From an uncultured Collinsella sp. (GTDB taxonomy: Bacteria > Actinomycetota > Coriobacteriia > Coriobacteriales > Coriobacteriaceae): a stretch of 11,422 bases of DNA. How positions within the stretch are numbered: the stretch's first letter is position 1; every line of letters begins with the position of its first letter. The notes beneath the pieces are model-generated. The model saw only the letters and a list, made by a program, of their open reading frames with translations. It had not been told where the DNA came from and ran no database searches. The stretch spans positions 1-11,422 of the forward strand of contig CATVQO010000040.1 of NCBI GenBank assembly GCA_958346165.1, given 5' to 3'. A program made the position numbers and the translations under genes. This document shows, one piece after another, positions 6,832-11,422 of this stretch.

Positions 6832-8241
6832 CTAGTTGTCATCATCGTCCATGGAGCCGTCGATGCCGGTATTGGTATCGTCGTCCGAGTTGGAATCATC
6901 GTCTTTGGCGAAGGGGTTCTTGAAGAAGCCTGTGGCATCGGGTTGCAGGCCCGAGAGCTTAATCCAGGGATTATCGAGCTCGGGCTTGGGCATGGCCTTG
7001 GCCTCGGGCGCAGTCTCGTTACCGATGAGCTCGGACTCATAGATGAAGGTGTCGTCGCCGAGCGCGTCGTAGGCGGCGACCGGATTGCCATCGGCATCGC
7101 GGTACGGCGTGCCCATAAACACGGCTCCGTCATAGGCCACAAGCTGACGGCCGGTCTCATTCTCGAAGTAGTACACGAAGATGCCCTTGAGGGCCGCACA
7201 AAGCGGGATGGCAATAATCATGCCGATGGGCCCCATGAGCGCCGAACCAATAACGAGAGCCGTAAGGCTCATAATGGGATGCACCTGCACTGAGCTCTGC
7301 ATGACCTTAGGCGAAATCACGTTATCGGTGACGTTTTGCGCGACCATCGTCACGACGAGCGTCCATAACGCCAACATGGGGCTGAACATGAAACCGAGCA
7401 CTGTGGCGATTGCTGCGCTCACCCAAGGACCGACGACTGGAACCAAATGCATGATGCCGGTAAAGATAGCCATGAGCGCCGCATACGGATGGCCGATGAT
7501 CATAAAACCGATAAAGGCGAGGAAACCACCGCAGATGGACGTCACGACCATACCGCGCATGTAGCCGCCGACAGAGCGAGAAAGGATGGCGACCATAAAG
7601 CGGTACGAGGTCTCCTTCTCCTGACCGATGATGGTGCAAATCTCGTGGTGCATGCGAGGGTAGTCGCAGGCCATCCAGTACGCAAGCACCAGACCAAGGA
7701 AGATCACGAACAACTGCGAGGCCGTATTGGTGATGAGCGGGAACACACCGCGGCCAAGCTCGGCAGCGATCTGAGACACGTACTTCGATGCCACGGTAAC
7801 AAGCGACGAAAGATTATCGTCCAAATACTCCTTGAGCGGCGTGTTGTTGAGCGTCTTGGCATGCGAGATCATCTCGTTGAGATCGCCACCAGCAACACGA
7901 AGCTGCTCGGGCAGGCGGCTCAGGACTTCCATGATCTGGCCAAAGAGAATCGGCGACAAGATGCAAACGACACCGACGAGCACGGCAACAACAACAATAA
8001 GCGCGATAAGCGAACCGATGCCGCGATTCACGCCATGGTGCTCGAGCCAGTTGGTGATCGGGGACATCACAAAGGCAATGATGGAACCAACAGCGAGAAA
8101 CTCGATAACCGGTGCCAGGATGCCCATAAGGTTAAAGATGACAGCAGCAATAACAATGCAGCCGACAACAGCCCAAATGCGCAGCGTCAGAATGCGGGTG
8201 TCGCGCAGCACGCGATCGGTTTGTTGGGGGTGCTCACTCAT
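6832..8241 (-). CDS. AI-2E/PerM-family membrane transporter with acidic C-terminal tail
   Basis: A 469-residue polytopic membrane protein of the AI-2E family (YdiK, PerM, TqsA relatives). Hydrophobic segments lie at about 22-45, 48-63, 77-100, 167-192, 232-250, 253-275, 276-303 and 323-352. A hydrophilic stretch at about 101-166 separates the first three from the rest, as in the family. Family-like motifs include HLVPVVGPWVSA (265-276), a QNVTDNVISPKVM run (302-314) and the PIGMIIAIPLCA helix (338-349). Substrates vary in the family (autoinducer-2 export, ions, permeation), so none is assigned. Residues 358-469 form a long cytoplasmic tail, unusual for the family, ending in an Asp-rich stretch (DDDSNSDDD at 447-455 and DDDD near the end). 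The ATG at 8241 overlaps the sigma factor stop as ATGA, implying translational coupling. The stop is TAG at 6832. Confidence 0.9.
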   Translation of the reverse strand: MSEHPQQTDRVLRDTRILTLRIWAVVGCIVIAAVIFNLMGILAPVIEFLAVGSIIAFVMSPITNWLEHHGVNRGIGSLIALIVVVAVLVGVVCILSPILFGQIMEVLSRLPEQLRVAGGDLNEMISHAKTLNNTPLKEYLDDNLSSLVTVASKYVSQIAAELGRGVFPLITNTASQLFVIFLGLVLAYWMACDYPRMHHEICTIIGQEKETSYRFMVAILSRSVGGYMRGMVVTSICGGFLAFIGFMIIGHPYAALMAIFTGIMHLVPVVGPWVSAAIATVLGFMFSPMLALWTLVVTMVAQNVTDNVISPKVMQSSVQVHPIMSLTALVIGSALMGPIGMIIAIPLCAALKGIFVYYFENETGRQLVAYDGAVFMGTPYRDADGNPVAAYDALGDDTFIYESELIGNETAPEAKAMPKPELDNPWIKLSGLQPDATGFFKNPFAKDDDSNSDDDTNTGIDGSMDDDDN

Positions 8242-9029
8242 GAACGAATCATCACTCCGTCGGGGTCGATCTTGTCCTGAATCTTCTTAAGCGTGCGGCG
8301 CAGCAGACGCGAAACCTGCACCTGAGAAATACCAAGCTTCTTGGCGATCTCGATCTGGGTCATGCCCTTCACAAAGCGCAGCTCGATCACCTCGCGCTCG
8401 CGCGGCGAGAAATCACGGATGGCTTCCTCGATCACTAGACGGTCATCGGTAAAGTCGAGCTCGTTGTCGTCGTCGGCGTAACGGTCGAGAATCGAGGGGG
8501 CATCGTCGGAATCGGACGCACCAGGAGCCTCGATGGGCACCGAGGTATAGGCCGAAGACGATTCCATAGCCTCCAGCACCTCATCGACCGTCACGTCCAA
8601 GTACTCAGCGATTTCCTCAACCTTAGGCGAGCGCTGTAGCTCGTTGGTGAGCTTATCGGTAGCCTGGTTGACCTTGGCCGAGAGCTCCTGCAAGCGACGG
8701 GGCACGCGCACGCTCCAGCCCTTGTCGCGGAAGTGACGCTTAATCTCGCCCAAGATGGTAGGCGTGGCAAACGTGGTGAACTCGAGTCCGCGCTCAGGGT
8801 CAAAGCGGTCGATAGCCTTGAGCAGGCCCAAATAACCAACCTGCATCAGGTCATCGAGCGGCTCGCCGCGGTTCTTAAACTTGTTGGCAAGAAACCTTAC
8901 CAGGTTCATGTGGGACATGACGAGCTGCTCGCGTGCGTCCGGGTCACCGGTCTCTTTATAGCGACGAAACAGCTCGCGGGTTTTCTCCTTGTCCCAAGCG
9001 GTCTTACCGCTCCGGGAACGTTCGGTCAT
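8238..9029 (-). CDS. RNA polymerase sigma factor, SigB/SigF/SigG subfamily
   Basis: A 263-residue group 3 sigma factor that directs RNA polymerase to a stress- or state-specific promoter set. It lacks region 1.1. Region 2 spans about 36-105, with PLDDLMQVGYLGLLKAIDRFD (57-77) for core binding and FTTFATPTILGEIKRHFRD (84-102) plus WSVRVPRRLQEL (105-116) for -10 recognition. Region 3 covers about 117-165 and includes LQRSPKVEEIAEYLDV (131-146), nearly identical to what I recall of Bacillus SigB. Region 4 spans about 205-255 and holds the helix-turn-helix MTQIEIAKKLGISQVQVSRL (223-242). The ATG at 9029 follows the RsbW-like stop by one base, with AAGGCGG nine bases upstream. The position directly after an RsbW-like gene is the classic rsbW-sigB / spoIIAB-spoIIAC arrangement. 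Whether it controls stress or another programme is not visible. Confidence 0.95.
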   Translation of the reverse strand: MTERSRSGKTAWDKEKTRELFRRYKETGDPDAREQLVMSHMNLVRFLANKFKNRGEPLDDLMQVGYLGLLKAIDRFDPERGLEFTTFATPTILGEIKRHFRDKGWSVRVPRRLQELSAKVNQATDKLTNELQRSPKVEEIAEYLDVTVDEVLEAMESSSAYTSVPIEAPGASDSDDAPSILDRYADDDNELDFTDDRLVIEEAIRDFSPREREVIELRFVKGMTQIEIAKKLGISQVQVSRLLRRTLKKIQDKIDPDGVMIRS

Positions 9030-9030
9030 A

Positions 9031-9408
9031 TTAGATATCCGCCTTGAGGTCGAGGGAAAGCGTCAGGGGCGCCGTAGTCTTTTCGTAGGAGTCGCACACG
9101 CTCGCGAGGATGAGCTCGGCATACACCGCAGCCTGGTCGTCTTCATCGACCGTAGCCTGGTCGCCAAAGGTAATAGTCATGCCAACGTGGGTCTCATCGA
9201 CATCGAATTTGATGGTGATGTCATCGCAGTCGACCGCGGTGCAACCAAAGATGAAAGCCTCCTCAGCAGCCATGCGGATGTCCTCGATGCGATCGACAGA
9301 CATAGAGCACAGGGCACCAACGTTGGCTGCCGTCATGCGCACAAGGCGAGCGAGACGCGGGTCACCGGCAACGGTCAGCGTGATAGGGCAGTTTGCTTCG
9401 CTACTCAT
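9031..9408 (-). CDS. RsbW/SpoIIAB-like putative anti-sigma factor lacking ATP-binding boxes
   Basis: A 125-residue small cytoplasmic protein, shorter than RsbW (about 160) or SpoIIAB (about 146). The pattern SVDRIEDIRMAAEEAF (37-52) matches the N-box helix of the RsbW family (DIEDLKIAVSEACTNA in Bacillus), and DDITIKFDVDETHVGMTI (62-79) matches the following beta-hairpin. However, the ATP/Mg-binding Asn of ExxxN is replaced (Phe54), the DxGD of the G1 box reads TFGDQ (80-84), and the GLGL of the G2 box reads AAVY (93-96). ATP binding and kinase activity are therefore unlikely. It probably binds the adjacent sigma factor, inferred from position. The ATG at 9408 is fixed by GAGGAG seven bases upstream and overlaps the previous gene by eight bases. 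A longer reading to 9516 is rejected. No anti-anti-sigma gene is present in the window. Confidence 0.75.
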   Translation of the reverse strand: MSSEANCPITLTVAGDPRLARLVRMTAANVGALCSMSVDRIEDIRMAAEEAFIFGCTAVDCDDITIKFDVDETHVGMTITFGDQATVDEDDQAAVYAELILASVCDSYEKTTAPLTLSLDLKADI

Positions 9409-9988
9409 CGCAGGACTCCTCAGAGGTCTCGGCGGGCGTATAGGTGTAATACTGAGCCGGCTTGGATACAGACTTCTGACCATCATCGTCGCCCGCGGCG
9501 GCCTCGTCCTCGCCAATCAAGACGCGCTCGGTCGGCTGCTCGGCTTCTTCGGCGGCAGCGGAAAGCTTGCGCTCGGCTTCAGCTGCAGGAGCCTTCACCT
9601 TATTGAAGAGCTTCTGCACAGCACCGGCGGCAGAGTCGGTCACGCTCGACACAGCATTGCTGGCCTCGGCCATGCTGCCCGTAACCTCGGAAATGTCGCG
9701 AACCACGGCTTCGACCTCTACGAGATTGGAGGTAAGGGCATCAACTGCCGTCTTGCTCGACTTAAGCAGCGGCTCCATCTGGGCAAGCGCCGGCGTAAGC
9801 TCATCGACAGCGCCATCGAGCTTCGCCACAACAGGCTGAGCCTCGGCGATGGTGTTGTTGAGGTCGTTCACGGTCTTATCGAGCGAGTCAACAACATTGC
9901 GGGTCTTGCGCAGGGTAAGCGCGAGCTCAGCGATGGCCCACACGCCGGCAACGGCGAGCAGCAGCAGGGCGATTTGAATGGGACTCAT
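9401..9988 (-). CDS. DUF948-like membrane-anchored coiled-coil protein
   Basis: A 195-residue protein with one N-terminal transmembrane helix (about 4-26, IQIALLLLAVAGVWAIAELA) followed by a long helical region (about 30-135). That region has heptad-like hydrophobic spacing and repeats such as VDSLDKTVNDLNNTI, VAKLDGAVDELTPAL and VDALTSNLVEVEAVV. The C-terminus (136-195) is acidic and probably disordered (EDEAAAGDDDG). The layout resembles DUF948 proteins; Bacillus YtxG, a general-stress protein, is of this type, from memory. Function is not known. The ATG at 9988 has GGGAGG five bases upstream; an in-frame TTG at 10066 has no clear site. The gene occupies the slot where an anti-anti-sigma gene usually precedes rsbW and overlaps the RsbW-like gene by eight bases, suggesting a link to the sigma factor module. 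Confidence 0.8.
   Translation of the reverse strand: MSPIQIALLLLAVAGVWAIAELALTLRKTRNVVDSLDKTVNDLNNTIAEAQPVVAKLDGAVDELTPALAQMEPLLKSSKTAVDALTSNLVEVEAVVRDISEVTGSMAEASNAVSSVTDSAAGAVQKLFNKVKAPAAEAERKLSAAAEEAEQPTERVLIGEDEAAAGDDDGQKSVSKPAQYYTYTPAETSEESCDE
9416..9421 (-). promoter_or_regulatory. Ribosome binding site of the RsbW-like gene
   Basis: GAGGAG on the minus strand, seven bases before the ATG at 9408 and inside the end of the DUF948-like gene. It decides the start and indicates that the anti-sigma-like gene is translated at a good rate from the shared transcript. Confidence 0.8.
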
Positions 9989-9993
9989 ACAAG

Positions 9994-9999
9994 CCTCCC
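9994..9999 (-). promoter_or_regulatory. Ribosome binding site of the DUF948-like gene
   Basis: GGGAGG on the minus strand, five bases before the ATG at 9988. It selects that start over in-frame candidates upstream. Confidence 0.75.
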
Positions 10000-10028
10000 A
10001 AAGGAATCGATATACAGACGGTTTCCAT

Positions 10029-10046
10029 GGTACCCCAAAGGGGACC
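10029..10046 (-). repeat. Short imperfect inverted repeat between rarA and the DUF948-like gene
   Basis: The 100-base gap 9989-10088 contains a 7-bp stem (GGTCCCC / GGGGTACC on the minus strand, one bulged T) with a TTT loop. A CATGG/CCATG pair further out could form a competing structure. No T-tract follows on either strand, so it is not a convincing intrinsic terminator; it might be an mRNA structure or operator. A GATAAT (10078-10083) just after the rarA stop could be a -10 element, but no good -35 is seen, so no promoter is assigned in this gap. Confidence 0.35.
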
Positions 10047-10088
10047 GAACATGCCATGAGCAGCAACGTGGGACAAAATTATCAGCAG

Positions 10089-11422
10089 CTACTTCGGTGC
10101 ATTCCCGCTGCGGTCGCGTTCACTTTGCTCTACGCGCCATTCTTCCCAACCGCGGCCGGCAGGCTGCCAGAACGCGCCGCGCTCCAGTCCCTCGGGCAAA
10201 TAGCGCTGATCGACCCAGCCTTCGGGATAATCATGTGGATACTTATACACACCGTATTCATCGCTGCCCGGGCGATGGCGATCGCGCAGATAACTCGGCA
10301 CCTCGCGAAGCCCACTAGAATGGATATCGGCCAGCGCCGCATCGATCGAAGCCTCGCACGCGTTGGATTTTGGCGCCAAGCACACATAGAGAGCGGCCTG
10401 AGCCAGGTTAATGCGGCACTCGGGATAGCCAATGACCTCGGCAGACTTAAACGCGGCATGTGCCACCAAAAGCGCCTGCGGGTCGGCGTTGCCGACGTCC
10501 TCAGAAGCATGAATCATAATGCGACGGGCGATAAACTTAGGATCCTCCCCTGCATCGATCATGCGCGCGAGCCAATAGATCGTGGCATCGGGGTCGCTAC
10601 CGCGCATGGACTTGATGAACGCACTGATAACGTCGTAGTGCATGTCGCCGTTTTTGTCATACGTAAAGCCGCGACGCGGGTTGGCGATCTTCACGTCATC
10701 CACGGTGATGGGATATCGCTCCCCCGCCGCGGGCGCTGGCGTTCCCTCGGTATCGGGACGCGTGACGGCAATCTCGCTCGCAAGCTCGAGCGTCGTGAGC
10801 GCCGAGCGCGCATCACCCGCGGCCAGCGTGCAAATGGTCTTAACCGTATCCTCATCGGCCGAGAATTTGCCGTTCAGGCCCTGAGGTGCCTCGAGCGCAC
10901 GCTCGATAAGCATGGCGATATCCTCGTCCTTTAAATGCTCAAGCTCCACGACGCGACCACGTGAGAGCAGCGCCGAGTTGACCTCGAAGTACGGATTCTC
11001 CGTCGTAGCGCCAATCATAATGACGGTACGGTTCTCAACTGCATGCAGCAGGGCATCCTGCTGCGACTTAGAGAAGCGGTGAATCTCATCGATGAATAGA
11101 ATGGTGCGGCGGTCGTACGTATTCAGGCGCGTCTTGGCCTCATCAATCACACGACGCAGGTCCTTCACGGTACCCGTGACGGCGCTGACCTCGACAAACT
11201 CGCTCTTGGTATGGTTGGCGATAATGTGGGCCAGCGTCGTCTTGCCCGTACCGGCAGGCCCGTACAGAATCACGCTCGAAAGCACGTCGTGCTCGATCGC
11301 GGCACGCAGCCATGAACCCTTACCGACGGCCTTTTGCTGGCCCACGTACTCGTCGAGCGAATTGGGGCGCATGCGCACCGCAAGCGGCGCATTCTGAAAG
11401 GAACGCTCGCGCGTCGAAGCAG
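10089..11422 (-). CDS. rarA: Replication-associated recombination protein A (RarA/MgsA), 5' end outside the window
   Basis: An AAA+ ATPase of the RarA/MgsA/WRNIP1 family acting at stalled replication forks, related to clamp-loader subunits and RuvB. The frame stays open to the right edge. Fourteen codons upstream of the GTG at 11378 read SFQNAPLAVR just before MRPNSLDEYVGQ, the typical RarA N-terminus, so only the first few residues are missing. Walker A GPAGTGKTT lies at 11235-11261. Walker B ILFIDEIH, sensor 1 GATTENP and the Arg-finger region LLSRGRVVEL follow in order. The C-terminal tetramerisation part contains RRIMIHASEDVG, AALYVCLAPKSNA and YKYPHDYPEGWVDQRYLP, all RarA hallmarks. The stop is TAG at 10089-10091. 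About 100 bases separate it from the next gene, so it may or may not share that transcript. Confidence 0.96.
   Translation of the reverse strand, partial: ASTRERSFQNAPLAVRMRPNSLDEYVGQQKAVGKGSWLRAAIEHDVLSSVILYGPAGTGKTTLAHIIANHTKSEFVEVSAVTGTVKDLRRVIDEAKTRLNTYDRRTILFIDEIHRFSKSQQDALLHAVENRTVIMIGATTENPYFEVNSALLSRGRVVELEHLKDEDIAMLIERALEAPQGLNGKFSADEDTVKTICTLAAGDARSALTTLELASEIAVTRPDTEGTPAPAAGERYPITVDDVKIANPRRGFTYDKNGDMHYDVISAFIKSMRGSDPDATIYWLARMIDAGEDPKFIARRIMIHASEDVGNADPQALLVAHAAFKSAEVIGYPECRINLAQAALYVCLAPKSNACEASIDAALADIHSSGLREVPSYLRDRHRPGSDEYGVYKYPHDYPEGWVDQRYLPEGLERGAFWQPAGRGWEEWRVEQSERDRSGNAPK

Noticed and set aside
8440..8530. Acidic stretch between regions 3 and 4 of the sigma factor as an unusual insertion
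   Set aside because: SigB-type factors have a variable acidic linker at the same place, so the length is not exceptional.
10029..10046. Hairpin as a terminator for rarA
   Set aside because: The stem has a bulge and no T-tract follows on either strand, so it is listed only as an inverted repeat.
9989..10088. SigB-type autoregulatory promoter (GTTT ... GGGTA) upstream of the DUF948-like gene
   Set aside because: A GGGTAC element exists, but no GTTT-like -35 lies at the required distance of about 14 bases.
9110..10318. 402-codon plus-strand frame across the anti-sigma and DUF948-like genes
   Set aside because: Composition is Ser/Arg/Gly-rich with no recognisable domain, and it spans three well-supported minus-strand genes.

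Overview
All convincing genes in this window lie on the minus strand, packed tightly with stop/start overlaps or gaps of a few bases. The sequence looks G+C-rich, and the proteins read like those of a Gram-positive actinobacterium of the class Coriobacteriia, possibly Collinsella-like. That placement rests on protein character and gene order, not on a database search. Nothing suggests a mobile element, phage, CRISPR array or RNA gene. This is mostly a core chromosomal region, and its oddities are inside otherwise ordinary operons.

Read in the direction of transcription (from high to low coordinates), the first block holds five genes. They are the 3' part of rarA (AAA+ replication-fork maintenance ATPase, cut by the window edge), a small DUF948-like membrane/coiled-coil protein, a small RsbW-like protein whose ATP-binding boxes are missing, a SigB/SigF-type sigma factor, and an AI-2E/PerM-family membrane protein with an acidic tail. 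The last four form one translationally linked group, ending at a strong intrinsic terminator at 6752-6782.

The second block starts at a promoter candidate that overlaps the T-tract of that terminator. It runs alaS (alanyl-tRNA synthetase), ruvX/yqgF (Holliday-junction-resolvase-like / 16S rRNA-processing nuclease), mltG (endolytic transglycosylase with a long Gln/Pro/Ala-rich cytoplasmic N-terminus), a yqeG-type HAD phosphatase, aroK (shikimate kinase), and a 3-dehydroquinate-synthase-like gene that ends at the left edge. That last protein has the length and domain layout of AroB but lacks recognisable NAD, zinc and catalytic motifs.

The two observations most worth following are degenerate members of enzyme families that keep their usual operon partners: an RsbW-fold protein without ATP-binding boxes directly upstream of a SigB-like sigma factor, and an AroB-fold protein without its active site overlapping an intact aroK. 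Both may have been kept for binding or regulation rather than catalysis, but that is inference.
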